From assembly GCF_014904735.1 (NCBI RefSeq), contig NZ_JACZCR010000003.1, positions 62,001-126,000 of the forward strand: a stretch of DNA of 64,000 nucleotides, in the 5' to 3' direction. A program made the position numbers and the translations under genes. The notes below the pieces were generated by a model. The model was given only the letters and a program-made list of their open reading frames with translations. It had not been told where the DNA came from and did no database searches. Below, piece after piece: positions 25,147 to 37,526 of the stretch. Positions within the stretch are counted from its first letter, which is position 1. Every line of letters starts with the position of its first letter. The DNA is from Microbulbifer hainanensis. Lineage in GTDB: Bacteria > Pseudomonadota > Gammaproteobacteria > Pseudomonadales > Cellvibrionaceae.

Positions 25147-25971
25147 TCAGCCCTCGATAAACGCGAGAATGTCGGCATTCAGCTCATCGGCGTGGGTCGT
25201 GAGCATTCCGTGGGGATAGCCTTCGTAGACCTTGAGCGTGGCATTCTTGATGATCTTCGCAGACAGCATGCCGGAGTCCTCGATCGGCACCACCTGGTCG
25301 TCATCTCCATGCATGACCAGCGTCGGCACTTCGATGTTTTTCAGGTCTTCAGTGAAGTCGGTTTCGGAGAAAGCCTTGATGCCCTCGTAATGCGCCAGCG
25401 CGCTACCCATCATACCCTGGCGCCACCAGTTTTCGATCACACCCTGTGAAGGCTCCGCACCGGCTCGGTTGTAGCCGTAGAAGGGGCCTCCGGCCACATC
25501 AAAATAGAATTGCGAGCGATTGGTGGCCAGTTGTTTACGAAAGTCGTCAAAGACTTCAATTGGCGTGCCGTTCGGATTGGCGTCGCTTTTTACCATGATT
25601 GGCGGCACCGCCCCGACCATGACCAGCTTGGCGACGCGGCCCTTGCCGTAACGGGCCACATAGCTGGCCGCTTCCCCGCCGCCGGTGGAGTGGCCGATAT
25701 GAATCGCATTGCTCAACCCCAGGTGCTCGGTGACCGCAGCGACATCAACCGCGTAGTGATCCATGTCGTGGCCGGTGGCGATCTGGCTGGAACGGCCGTG
25801 GCCGCGGCGATCGTGGGCGATAACCCGATAGCCCCGGTTGACGAAAAAGAGCATCTGCGCGTCCCAGTCGTCTCCACTCAGAGGCCAGCCGTGGTGGAAG
25901 ACGATCGGCTGCCCCGATCCCCAGTCCTTGTAAAAAATTTCAGCGCCATCTTTGGTGGTAATCATGCCCAT
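25147..25971 (-). CDS. Alpha/beta-hydrolase of the non-heme chloroperoxidase/arylesterase group
   Basis: I choose the ATG at 25971 (MGMITTKDGAEIFYKDWGSG) because the usual family start is here; the longer frame adds 30 unrelated residues. The 274-residue product has the oxyanion FHHGWPLSGDDWDAQM, the nucleophile elbow GHSTGGG (S95), a DDDQVVP acid segment and a terminal YPHGMLTTH with the catalytic His. This subgroup includes cofactor-free haloperoxidases and arylesterases; perhydrolase activity is common in vitro. It is divergent from katG with a long shared upstream region, which hints at a peroxide link, though that is speculation. Confidence 0.87.
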   Translation of the reverse strand: MGMITTKDGAEIFYKDWGSGQPIVFHHGWPLSGDDWDAQMLFFVNRGYRVIAHDRRGHGRSSQIATGHDMDHYAVDVAAVTEHLGLSNAIHIGHSTGGGEAASYVARYGKGRVAKLVMVGAVPPIMVKSDANPNGTPIEVFDDFRKQLATNRSQFYFDVAGGPFYGYNRAGAEPSQGVIENWWRQGMMGSALAHYEGIKAFSETDFTEDLKNIEVPTLVMHGDDDQVVPIEDSGMLSAKIIKNATLKVYEGYPHGMLTTHADELNADILAFIEG

Positions 25972-28937
<2,966 letters not shown>

Positions 28938-28945
28938 TGCCGCTG

Positions 28946-28987
28946 GGGCGGAGCAGGATTTTCATCGACTCCGCCCTTCCTTTTTTG
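28946..28987 (+). terminator. Rho-independent terminator of katG
   Basis: GGGCGGAG (28946-28953) and CTCCGCCC (28969-28976) form an 8-bp stem, directly followed by TTCCTTTTTTG. It ends next to the stop codon of the convergent glycosylase-like gene. Confidence 0.78.
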
Positions 28988-28988
28988 T

Positions 28989-29657
28989 TCACCCGACCGA
29001 GTACGCCAGTATCTGGCTGATCTCGTTCAGGCTGCGACCCGACTGCTGCTGCCAGGTGGCAACGGCTTCTTTCAGCGCGGCCCAATCCTTTTTGGACGAC
29101 GGAGTCTTTTGCACGACACCCTCCCGCACCAGCGCCACTACCATATCGTTTGAAAATATCAATGTGTCCACGCCCATCCGGCGCAGGAAGACCTGTGCAG
29201 TCCGACCTCCCAGCCTGGCGCCGCCTTTACGCAGGTACTGCAGGTTGTCTGCGTAGTTGTCACTGTCCCAGCCGGCAAAATAGCTGCCCAGTCCGCCATG
29301 GGCCCGCGACAGCTCGAGGAAGAAGGTCGCATTGTCACGAATGGCCTTGGTCTTCGCCCAATGGCGAATCATGCCCTCCTGCTTCATGACGTCCTCCAGT
29401 CCCTCATCGGGTAGAAAACTGCAAAAGTGCAAGTCGAAGTCGTGGAAGATTTCCTCGATCCGCGGCCATTTCTTTTCGACCACTTTCCAGTTGAACCCCG
29501 CCTGCATCACGGCTTTGGAAGCCTCGGACAACCAGCGGTTATCGGGTATTTTCTTGATGGCGCGCGCTGTCTTCGGTTTGGTCAGATGCTGCACCAGTTC
29601 CGCCTCCCCTCCAAAACGATCGATCACCGCGGATTCGATTGCATTAAAGTCGCGCAT
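28989..29657 (-). CDS. DNA-3-methyladenine glycosylase I-like (Tag family) protein
   Basis: The 222-residue product has the Tag-family core: AVMQAGFNWKVVEKKWPRIE, then EGMIRHWAKTKAIRDNATFF, and a helical C-terminal half with GGRTAQVFLRRMGVDTLIFS. Tag excises 3-methyladenine from DNA. Compared with classical Tag it lacks the N-terminal Cys/His zinc site (CxWV), and the end is also different, so it belongs to a divergent branch whose substrate is untested. Start ATG after AGAGGGG. It converges on katG and lies 111 nt upstream-to-downstream of the DUF3592 gene stop. Confidence 0.75.
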   Translation of the reverse strand: MRDFNAIESAVIDRFGGEAELVQHLTKPKTARAIKKIPDNRWLSEASKAVMQAGFNWKVVEKKWPRIEEIFHDFDLHFCSFLPDEGLEDVMKQEGMIRHWAKTKAIRDNATFFLELSRAHGGLGSYFAGWDSDNYADNLQYLRKGGARLGGRTAQVFLRRMGVDTLIFSNDMVVALVREGVVQKTPSSKKDWAALKEAVATWQQQSGRSLNEISQILAYSVG

Positions 29658-29768
29658 TTTTTTACCCCTCTGGAAAATCTGGCCTGCTGCCGATCCCGAA
29701 ATAATCTGAATAAACTAACTCGAAGCCCGGCCATCTCCGGCTTTCGAATGTATTGTCTGCAGGCTTCA

Positions 29769-31562
29769 CTAAGCCCGCGACTCTTCGCGTTTGAGCTGTG
29801 CCCTGCTCTTGTATTCATCTAGCGTTTTCAGGCCGGTCAGCAGGCTCAGGCTATCCAGCAGCTGCCCTGCCGCCAGTTTCCCTGCGATTCCACCGCTGAT
29901 TTTCATCCGCTCACCGCCGCTATCCTGTAGCAGCAGGTCGTAGTAATCCACACTTTTTCCTTTATTACCGCCGGAACCGCTACACTGCACGCATAGCCCC
30001 CGCAGTCGCGCGCGCGGCCAGATCATTTCCCGTCGCACTTTGCCCAGCCGCAATATACGGTGTACCACGCGTTCCCTACCAATTAACGTTTCGTACCCGG
30101 TTATCAGCATGTGAATGCCCACGGCGGCCAGCAGCAGGCCAAAGGCCGAGAACACGATCGGGAACAGTATCGGGGCACCGATAAAGCCCGCACCATTTCC
30201 CATTGCTGCAAACAAAATACCGAAAATAGTCAACGGCCAGGCGAGTTTCTGCTTACCGGCAGCCTGCCTGATCAACACGCCGTCATCGCGCTGCTCGATA
30301 TCCAGCATCGCCTCCAGTTCATCGGTAAAGTCTGTCTTGCCTCTGACCACGTCCATACCGGCGAATGCCCGCGCAGACACGGGATCCGGCGCACGCTCTG
30401 GCTGGCTGGCGGTACGCGCGGTGGTATCGGACACCCTGAACACCGGAATCTCGTACTCGCGATTGAAATCCACGCCCTGCATACGTCCCCGAACTTCCAG
30501 CGACCACCAGTTGCCATTGCCGTTGTCGAGTCGTGACGACGGCATATCTTCCGGCACCTCGAAGGCGAAATAGACCCGCGCTCCCCGCGTGGTATTGCGT
30601 ATTTTGCCCCGCCCGGACAGATCCCACAGGCAGTCGACATCCATCTCCGTTTTGCTGCCGCGGCGGACCTGGACGGTACGCATCTGCTTGAGCACCACAT
30701 CAAAGGTAACGCCGAGTCCGAACTGCTCGCCAAACTGCAAGTAGCCGGCCACCTTGCCACCAATCCGCCCGGGGAAAGGCTCCAGCACCACCGGCACCCG
30801 GCCGTAGCGACGCTGCTCCAGGGATTTCTGCACCGCTTTGAATAGACAGAACAGGCCCCCAGCCACGAACACCAGTATTACCAGGCTCGCATAATTACCG
30901 CGCTTCAATTCCCTCTGTAGTATGGAGATCAGCGGCAGGCTGATACTGTTAACGAACAACGCCGCAAACCACCAGACCCAGACAGAAAGCTTGTTTTTGG
31001 AAAGAATGCCCTTCTCCGACCATTCGGATCGCGCCAGCCACGGGGGCTGCCTCACTATCTTCGGATCCAGGGATCTGCTTGTCCGCCAGGATAGATAAAT
31101 TACCGCGATCCCCACTGCCATGAACAAGGAACACAAGATCCCGGGAAACAACACCAGCGACCAGCGGATATCGCGGTTGAGTAGCGCCTCGTAAGGATCC
31201 TCAGGATCCACCCAACCGTTCACCGCGCGTCCCTGGTGTTGAGCCGCCGACAGTCGCTGGTAGAGATCCTGCTGGTAACTGTTGAAACCCGTCTGCACAC
31301 TGAGGCGATTGTTCTGGTAGCGGTTTCCGGCAAAGGTATAGCGGTAGAGTGCAGTTGCCCTGTAAGTGGTGTCGCCATCGTCATCGCGATGGGACTCCAG
31401 TCCGGCCTCGAGGATTTCCGCCCGCATTGGCTGCCAGCTCTGCATTTGCATGCGCTCGACCAGTGGCCGGCCGGTAAACATAATGAAAAGCGCCAGCCCG
31501 ACCAGAAAGAAAAGGCCCCCAAATAGCGTCCCGCCGAGCCGGGGCATCCGTGCGACTTCCAC
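29769..31562 (-). CDS. DUF3592 multi-pass membrane protein
   Basis: The 597-residue product has hydrophobic segments near residues 12-30, 134-158, 190-215, 222-245, 440-460 and 470-495. The first extracytoplasmic domain has the DUF3592 pattern: SWQPMRAEILEAGLESHRDD, then YRYTFAGNRYQNNRLSV and a VNGWVDPEDP segment. Long soluble stretches separate the membrane groups, including a beta-rich part around 250-370. DUF3592 proteins are of unknown function. It seems monocistronic. The upstream region is A/T-rich. Confidence 0.8.
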   Translation of the reverse strand: MEVARMPRLGGTLFGGLFFLVGLALFIMFTGRPLVERMQMQSWQPMRAEILEAGLESHRDDDGDTTYRATALYRYTFAGNRYQNNRLSVQTGFNSYQQDLYQRLSAAQHQGRAVNGWVDPEDPYEALLNRDIRWSLVLFPGILCSLFMAVGIAVIYLSWRTSRSLDPKIVRQPPWLARSEWSEKGILSKNKLSVWVWWFAALFVNSISLPLISILQRELKRGNYASLVILVFVAGGLFCLFKAVQKSLEQRRYGRVPVVLEPFPGRIGGKVAGYLQFGEQFGLGVTFDVVLKQMRTVQVRRGSKTEMDVDCLWDLSGRGKIRNTTRGARVYFAFEVPEDMPSSRLDNGNGNWWSLEVRGRMQGVDFNREYEIPVFRVSDTTARTASQPERAPDPVSARAFAGMDVVRGKTDFTDELEAMLDIEQRDDGVLIRQAAGKQKLAWPLTIFGILFAAMGNGAGFIGAPILFPIVFSAFGLLLAAVGIHMLITGYETLIGRERVVHRILRLGKVRREMIWPRARLRGLCVQCSGSGGNKGKSVDYYDLLLQDSGGERMKISGGIAGKLAAGQLLDSLSLLTGLKTLDEYKSRAQLKREESRA

Positions 31563-31759
31563 CGCATCCTCCTTGATTATTTTTAAAGTTATTATTTAAA
31601 GTTAAAGGAAAATTCAGAATATCACAGATGGGTCACACGGTAAGCGCGTAGTAATATTGACAATTAAATGTATACCGCTTGCATATTTACGCTTCACCCC
31701 GCTTTCCCCATCAGATTTGTTAGTGGTATACCAATTTTACTGACGGTATCGGAACCGGT

Positions 31760-32512
31760 ATGAAACGCATTTTAATTTCTTTCGTCCTGCTATTTTTTAC
31801 AGCGAGTGCCGGCGCCGTCGACCCGTGCTATACGGAAACGGTGCAGAGCCTGATCGAGCTGTTCAGGAATCGCGACAAGGGGAAAATCGCCGATCGAGTG
31901 GCCTATCCGTTGAACCGCACCGTCCCGATACCGGACATCGTTGACAGGCAGACAATGCTCAACCGCTTTGATCAGGTTTTCGACGAAGAGCTCTCGCGCA
32001 GGATTGCCGTATCCGGCCCCGACGATTGGGAACTCATGGGATGGCGCGGCATTATGTTTGATCGGGGAACTGTCTGGATGGATATCGACGGTCGCATTAT
32101 TGCGGTCAATTACCAGTCGGCTGCTGAACAGGCGCTGCGAAAACAACTGATCGCCGCGGACAAAACCCACCTGTATGAATCGCTGCGGCAGTTCGACAGT
32201 CCTGTACTGGAATGGCGCACCGCCCATTTCCACATCAGAATCGACGCCATCGGTGACGGTGACTACCGCTACGCAGCCTGGTCGAAGGGAAGGGGCACCG
32301 CGGAGAAGCCGGATATCATTCTGACCGACGGCGAGCTGCAGTGGGACGGCAGTGGCGGCAACCACAACTATACCTTCACCAACGGTCACTACCGATACCG
32401 CTGCTACGTCAACGTGATCGGTACCGCCGATATGGCCCCGGGCGATCTGGTGGTTTCCCGGGGCGATCAGGTTTTACTGCATGAGGAAGTTCTCGAGGAA
32501 CTCGGGCGTTGA
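31760..32512 (+). CDS. Secreted protein of unknown function
   Basis: The 250-residue product has a signal peptide (residues 1-19, ending SAGAV) and then an NTF2-like segment (YTETVQSLIELFRNRDKGKI) reminiscent of small cone-shaped secreted domains. The C-terminal half is beta-rich with several Trp and Tyr (FHIRIDAIGDGDYRYAAW). I do not recognise a family. It is convergent with the MaoC-like gene, with 15 nt between stops. The divergent 197-nt A/T-rich gap on its left should hold promoters for it and the DUF3592 gene. Confidence 0.7.
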   Translation: MKRILISFVLLFFTASAGAVDPCYTETVQSLIELFRNRDKGKIADRVAYPLNRTVPIPDIVDRQTMLNRFDQVFDEELSRRIAVSGPDDWELMGWRGIMFDRGTVWMDIDGRIIAVNYQSAAEQALRKQLIAADKTHLYESLRQFDSPVLEWRTAHFHIRIDAIGDGDYRYAAWSKGRGTAEKPDIILTDGELQWDGSGGNHNYTFTNGHYRYRCYVNVIGTADMAPGDLVVSRGDQVLLHEEVLEELGR

Positions 32513-32527
32513 ACGGAAGCGGACGCA

Positions 32528-33406
32528 TCAGATTGCCGTCACACCGCCCAGCAGGTGCGGCCTTTTGCCGGCCCGGTCCTTCACGGCGAACTCGATACCC
32601 GCTTCCGTCGCACAGTACTGGAACTGTACTTCCGCGGGCAGCAGTATCGGCAGCTTGAAGTCCACATCGACGGTAAAGGCTCCCTCCGGCAACACCGGAT
32701 CGAGTTCCGCCAGGCAGTGCGCCTTGGTCCACATACCATGGGCGATCGCACGGGGAAAACCGAATAATTTGGCCGTCAGCGCGCTCATGTGGATCGGGTT
32801 GCGGTCGCCGGAAGCCGCCGCATAGCGACGGCCAGTATCGGCCGGGATATTCCAGTCAACGGTCGCATCCGGCGTGAAATCCGCGCTGTGTCGCGTACCG
32901 TTGCGCGCCCCCCTGCCCCGGCGGCGCCGTTCGGCGCGCTCGCGCCGCAAAAGCGTGCACACGCACTCCCATACCAGTTCACTGCCCACCGATATGCGTG
33001 TGTGCAGATCGAATTCCAGCCCCCTGAGCGCAGGTCGCGGCCCTTGCAGGATACATTCGATATCCAGGGGCTCCCCTTCGCGGATGCGGCGATACTGGGT
33101 GACGCTGTTTTTGGTGTGCACAATTCCCAATATCGGGAAAGGAAAGGCATCGGACACCAGCAGTTCCAGCTGCAGGGGCGCGGCAAGAACAAATGGAAAG
33201 CTGACAGGCAGTGTGTTCTGACTGGAAAATCCACAAACGTCACGATAGGTATTCAGCGATCTGGAGTCCGGCCGCAAGGCACTGAGCGACACCCGCCCCA
33301 ACTCCCTCTCCTGCGGCGGTGCCTGCCGGGATTTCCTGGCAAAGAGCGCGCGCAAGTAGAGCTTCGGTATGGAAGGCGTGGAATTCAATACGATCGTTTT
33401 CGCCAT
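32528..33406 (-). CDS. MaoC-like hot-dog dehydratase domain protein
   Basis: The 292-residue product has a C-terminal MaoC-type hydratase domain with the signature YAAASGDRNPIHMS and AIAHGMWTKAHCL, containing the D/N and H active-site residues of R-specific enoyl-CoA hydratases. The N-terminal half (TYRDVCGF, LPVSFPFVLAAPLQLELL) looks like a second degenerate hot-dog domain. Such proteins act on acyl-CoA or acyl-ACP in fatty acid or polyester metabolism. An Arg-rich linker (RRERAERRRRGRG) separates the halves. The exact acyl substrate is not predictable. Confidence 0.82.
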   Translation of the reverse strand: MAKTIVLNSTPSIPKLYLRALFARKSRQAPPQERELGRVSLSALRPDSRSLNTYRDVCGFSSQNTLPVSFPFVLAAPLQLELLVSDAFPFPILGIVHTKNSVTQYRRIREGEPLDIECILQGPRPALRGLEFDLHTRISVGSELVWECVCTLLRRERAERRRRGRGARNGTRHSADFTPDATVDWNIPADTGRRYAAASGDRNPIHMSALTAKLFGFPRAIAHGMWTKAHCLAELDPVLPEGAFTVDVDFKLPILLPAEVQFQYCATEAGIEFAVKDRAGKRPHLLGGVTAI

Positions 33407-33714
33407 GGTGTTACCTGGTCACTGCGGGCTAAAGCGCATTGTTACATTATTTTGCGACATTTATTAAGCCAACGCCGCTGCAAAGTTCGCCATCAACCCC
33501 GCGAGCCTAGCCAAACGCAGTTGGCGGACAAAGACCACCTTTCCGGTCACGCAGCGCAAACGAATCTTTTGTCATACCTTTACAGGCCTGTGACGGCATG
33601 GCATTTTCAGCGACACTCTCGCCAAGAGCCAGTCACAGATTTGCCGTCAGCCCAACGTTGGGCACTTTTAGAAAGGCGGCCATAAGTATAAAAGCCGCTA
33701 GGGATGCCTGCCTG
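33407..33714. other. 308-nt divergent gap with no gene
   Basis: It separates the MaoC-like gene and the esterase gene. It is moderately A/T-rich and should hold both promoters. I see no repeat or hairpin of note. Confidence 0.5.
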
Positions 33715-34818
33715 ATGAAATTCCATAAAAACGTGCTGAAACAGATATGGAGCCTGTCGCTCGCCGCCTGCGCGGCCATGTTCTCCGGCCAATTGCTGGC
33801 CGCCAAACGGGTCGGCGCCGATGCTCCGGAGCTGCTTTATACCGGACGCATCGATTTCAGCAATCCCGCGGCACCGCTGCTATCCTGGCCGGGTTCCAGC
33901 ATCAAGGCCAACTTTACCGGCGCCAGCCTGAGCCTGTGGCTTAACGACACCGAGGGCAAGAATTATTACGATGTGATCATCGACGGCAACACCCTGCATC
34001 CATTCGTGCTGGAGGCAAAGAAAGGCGAGCAACGCTACGAAATCAGCCGCGCCCTGCCGCCTGGCGAGCACACACTGGAACTATACAAACGCACCGAGGG
34101 TGAGGAAGGGGCCACCGCATTCGAGGGCCTGGAGCTCGCCGACGACGGCCAACTGCTGCCGCCGCCCGGGCGCCCGGCACGACGCATGGAGATTTACGGC
34201 GACTCCATTACCTGCGGCATGGGCGACGAGGGTGCAAACAACGGTCGCGACGACCTCGCATCCGAAAAGAACAACTACTGGGCCTACGGTTCCGTGGCCG
34301 CCCGCAGACTCGGAGCCGAGCTGCACACCGTTTGCAAAAGCGGTATCGGTATCATGATTAGCTGGTTCCCGCTGACCATGCCCAATTACTACGACCAGCT
34401 GAGTGCAGTGGGGGACAACAACAGCCACTGGGATTTCAGTCAATGGACGCCCGACGTCGTCGTGGTGAATCTGTTCCAGAACGACAGCTGGCTGATTGAT
34501 CGGGAAAAACGCCTGCAACCTACGCCCACTGACGAGCAGCGCATCCAGGCCTACGTGGACTTCGTACGCTCAATCCGCGACAAATATCCCAATACCGAAA
34601 TTATTTGCGCGCTGGGCAGCATGGATGCCACCGCCAATGGAAAATGGCCGGACTATATTCGCGCAGCGGTCACACGCATGCGCAGCGAGTTCGGCGATAA
34701 AAAGCTTGATAAGCTGTTCTTTCCCTACACTGGCTATGGCCAGCATCCGCGAATTGCCCAGCATATTGCCAACGGCGAGCAACTGGCAGGTTTTGTCCGG
34801 AAGAAAATGGGCTGGTAA
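33715..34818 (+). CDS. Secreted SGNH carbohydrate esterase, CE2-like acetylesterase
   Basis: I choose the ATG at 33715, which opens a signal peptide (cut near QLLAA, residue 30). The 367-residue product has an N-terminal jelly-roll-like domain (residues 35-145: RIDFSNPAAPLLSWPGSSI, FTGASLSLWLND) and an SGNH domain starting with MEIYGDSITCGMG (nucleophile S164). Later motifs are VVVNLFQNDSW (block III Asn) and FPYTGYGQHP (catalytic His). This two-domain layout is that of CE2 family xylan/glucomannan deacetylases. Acetylated plant polysaccharide is the likely substrate, in line with the plant-phenolic catabolism at the left of the window. Confidence 0.85.
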   Translation: MKFHKNVLKQIWSLSLAACAAMFSGQLLAAKRVGADAPELLYTGRIDFSNPAAPLLSWPGSSIKANFTGASLSLWLNDTEGKNYYDVIIDGNTLHPFVLEAKKGEQRYEISRALPPGEHTLELYKRTEGEEGATAFEGLELADDGQLLPPPGRPARRMEIYGDSITCGMGDEGANNGRDDLASEKNNYWAYGSVAARRLGAELHTVCKSGIGIMISWFPLTMPNYYDQLSAVGDNNSHWDFSQWTPDVVVVNLFQNDSWLIDREKRLQPTPTDEQRIQAYVDFVRSIRDKYPNTEIICALGSMDATANGKWPDYIRAAVTRMRSEFGDKKLDKLFFPYTGYGQHPRIAQHIANGEQLAGFVRKKMGW

Positions 34819-34844
34819 CAATCCGGTGGCGTTTGCTCAGGGAA

Positions 34845-35687
34845 TCATTCGCCGCGGATTTGAACGTTGAGGCACAAGAGTCCCAACTGTTCACCCGGTT
34901 CTGCCCGATAGGTATCGAGAAAGTAGCAATCGCCCGCCCGGGTTACAGCGGGCACATAGGTGTGCCCCAGATAGATCGCGTCGATACCGGAAGCCTTGAA
35001 CAGCCCCAGGGCCTGCGCGGGCAGGGCCGCATCCCACACGGGCACACCGTCGGGTGCGGAAGCCTCCGGTAGTGCATTATTTTCACCTGTGTATTTACCG
35101 GGCCAGGATGTCTCGGGAATCGCCCGATAGAGATATTCCGCCAGCGTCCTGCTCCACAGCAGTTGATGGGCCACCGGACCGATAGCCGGCGCCGACAGCG
35201 GCTCACCAGCCTGCCAGGCCGGGTCTATGTCGTTCAGCCCGCCCACCACCCTCTCCCAGCGGCAATCGGGCACATTGGCATGCACCAGCCCGGCAATCCC
35301 CTGCCCCGTGTCGACTTCGATAGCCCAGGGCCACGAGCGTACCCGCTCCACCCACATTTTCTGGCGCTCCACAGGGAGCTCGTAAAACCACTCACCGCCA
35401 TTCATTCTGTGCAACAGCGATTGGCCCGGCTCTTCAAACCCCGCGATCATCATTGCCTCGTGGTTGCCGAGCACACTGCAATAGGTGCGCTGGTCGATCA
35501 TTGCCAACACGGCTTCGCTGTCGGGGCCGCGGTCGACCACGTCACCGAGGAAAAACAGGCGGTCGACGGCCGGATCGAATCCGCACCCGGCCAATTGCTG
35601 GGTCAATTGCGCGAAGTGCCCGTGCACATCGCCTACCACGAAGTCTCTGCCCCGCCCATTCGCGCGCACTCTGCGCAGCATTGTCAT
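34845..35687 (-). CDS. PP1-like metallophosphoesterase (serine/threonine phosphatase family)
   Basis: The 280-residue product has the calcineurin-like metal motifs GDVHGH (D20, H22), GDVVDRG and GNHE, then a later WSRT segment and GHTYV near the C-terminus. It resembles bacterial PrpA/PrpB-type protein phosphatases, but the C-terminus is longer. Substrates could be phosphoproteins or diadenosine polyphosphates. It converges on the esterase gene with a 26-nt gap. No adjacent kinase is visible. Confidence 0.87.
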   Translation of the reverse strand: MTMLRRVRANGRGRDFVVGDVHGHFAQLTQQLAGCGFDPAVDRLFFLGDVVDRGPDSEAVLAMIDQRTYCSVLGNHEAMMIAGFEEPGQSLLHRMNGGEWFYELPVERQKMWVERVRSWPWAIEVDTGQGIAGLVHANVPDCRWERVVGGLNDIDPAWQAGEPLSAPAIGPVAHQLLWSRTLAEYLYRAIPETSWPGKYTGENNALPEASAPDGVPVWDAALPAQALGLFKASGIDAIYLGHTYVPAVTRAGDCYFLDTYRAEPGEQLGLLCLNVQIRGE

Positions 35688-35862
35688 CGGGATACCTCTT
35701 TGCCATCCGCCTGCGCCGGGACAGAGTCAGTACTATCCCGACAAGCTGAAGTTCCGAATTATAGGCAATGACACAGAAACCCACGGCTGTCATCTTAAAC
35801 GCCTGCGGCCGAATCAACTGTATTGGTGGCACAGCCCCTGATTCGGTTGTGCAGCGTTGGGG

Positions 35863-37239
35863 CTAAACCAGCAGCAGCCAACTCATCGCCGCGATAACCA
35901 GCGACGCCAGAACACTCAGGACAGCACCCTCCCGCACCATGTCCTGCATGCGCACTTTGCCGGTACCGTAGGCAATCGCATTCGGCGCCGTCGCCACCGG
36001 CAACATAAACGCACAGCTCGCGCACATGGCGGCCGGGATCATCAGCACTTTGGGATCAAACCCGGCCGCCGTAGCCGCGACCGCCAGGATCGGCATCAGC
36101 AGAGTGGCCGTGGCGGTGTTGCTGGTGATTTCAGTCAGGAACGTCACCGCCAGGCACAGCAGTACCAGCATCAGCCACAGCGGTAGTGCGGTCAGGAAGG
36201 AGAGGCCGTTGCCGAGCATATCGCTGAGACCGGACGCAACGAATCCCTTGGCCAGGGCGATACCACCGGCAAACAGCAGCAACATGCCCCAGGGAATATT
36301 CACCGCACTTTCCCAGTCCAGCAGGCGCCCGCCCCTGCCGTTCGGAATCATGAACATCAGCACCACCGCGCCGAGCGCAACGGTGCTGTCACCGGCGCTG
36401 TCGATCCCCAGCAATCCGCTCCAGCCGCCAAACGGTTCCTTGCGGGTAATCCAGAACAGGATGGCGAGTCCAAACACCAGCAGGGTGCGCACTTCCTCCG
36501 GGCGCCAGGCGCCCACCGCCGGCGGTTCGATATTCCGGTCCAGATGAAGATTGCGGGTTAGCCACATTGCCATCAGCGGCAGTGTCAGCAGCACTACTGG
36601 CATACCGATCGTCATCCAGTCCAGGAAAGTGAAACCGCGCCCGGTGTATTCCTCGTAGATGCCCATGAAAATTACATTGGGTGGCGTGCCGATCGGGCTC
36701 CCGACGCCACCGAGACTGGCCGCATAGGCGATCCCCAGAATCAGGGCGATGGTCAGGCGCTGGTTGTTCACCCGGGAGAGGATGGCGAGCGCGATCGGCA
36801 GCATGGCGAGTGTGGTCGCGGTATTGGAGATCCACGTACTCAGCAGGCCCGCGGCCAGCATGAAGCCGAGCACCAGCCGCCGACCGCTGGACACACCCAC
36901 CAGCATCAGCATGTAGCGTGCCAGCCGCTCGTGAGCACCGCTCTTTTCCAGCCCCTTCGACAACATGAAGGCGCCCATCAACAGCAGGATCACATGGCTA
37001 CCGAGCGACGAAGCCACCAACTTGTGGTCGGCGACACCGGCGAGCGGCAACAATACGAATGGCACCAGTGAAGTGGCGGGAATCGGCAGCGCTTCAGTGA
37101 CCCACCAGATAACGGTCAGCAAGGTGATAGCGGCGGTGGCGGCCGCGGCGGGTGCCACTCCGAAACCAGCGAGCATCCAATAAAATACGGCTGCCAACAC
37201 GGGGCCGAGCAGCACAAAGTGATGTCGCGCTATTGCCAT
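35863..37239 (-). CDS. DASS-family (SLC13) sodium:dicarboxylate symporter
   Basis: The 458-residue membrane protein has the two family SNT signatures, WISNTATTLAML and ITSNTATATLLMP, which form the sodium and carboxylate sites, plus IWWVTEALPIPATSLVPF in the first third. The C-terminal AFMLPVATAPNAIAYGTGKV is also typical. VcINDY-type relatives import succinate, malate or fumarate with sodium. About eleven membrane helices fit the family. It is a single gene. Import of dicarboxylates would fit a marine heterotroph. Confidence 0.9.
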   Translation of the reverse strand: MAIARHHFVLLGPVLAAVFYWMLAGFGVAPAAAATAAITLLTVIWWVTEALPIPATSLVPFVLLPLAGVADHKLVASSLGSHVILLLMGAFMLSKGLEKSGAHERLARYMLMLVGVSSGRRLVLGFMLAAGLLSTWISNTATTLAMLPIALAILSRVNNQRLTIALILGIAYAASLGGVGSPIGTPPNVIFMGIYEEYTGRGFTFLDWMTIGMPVVLLTLPLMAMWLTRNLHLDRNIEPPAVGAWRPEEVRTLLVFGLAILFWITRKEPFGGWSGLLGIDSAGDSTVALGAVVLMFMIPNGRGGRLLDWESAVNIPWGMLLLFAGGIALAKGFVASGLSDMLGNGLSFLTALPLWLMLVLLCLAVTFLTEITSNTATATLLMPILAVAATAAGFDPKVLMIPAAMCASCAFMLPVATAPNAIAYGTGKVRMQDMVREGAVLSVLASLVIAAMSWLLLV

Positions 37240-37526
37240 TGATCGATTTCCCCCCAGAATTTTAGTGCCCGCTGTTTGCGGCTTGTTATTCTTGCGGCGT
37301 TTTGGAATCGGCCGGATCTATTTCCGCAGGTACCAATTCGCCGGATCCGCTATTACCTCCTAGGTTACCGGAGTCAGCCTCATTTTTGTCACTTTGCTGC
37401 TGATCGCATCCATCGATGAACAGACGGCGGCATTCCCATCGCGGGCCCTTGGGCTATGATTAGCTGCGATATACTGATTTTTAGTGGACCGGTGAACACG
37501 ATCCGAACAATGCACCAGGAGCGGCA

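Noticed and set aside
29427-29822. A 131-codon plus-strand frame
   Set aside because: It runs antisense through the start of the Tag-like gene and into the DUF3592 gene end.
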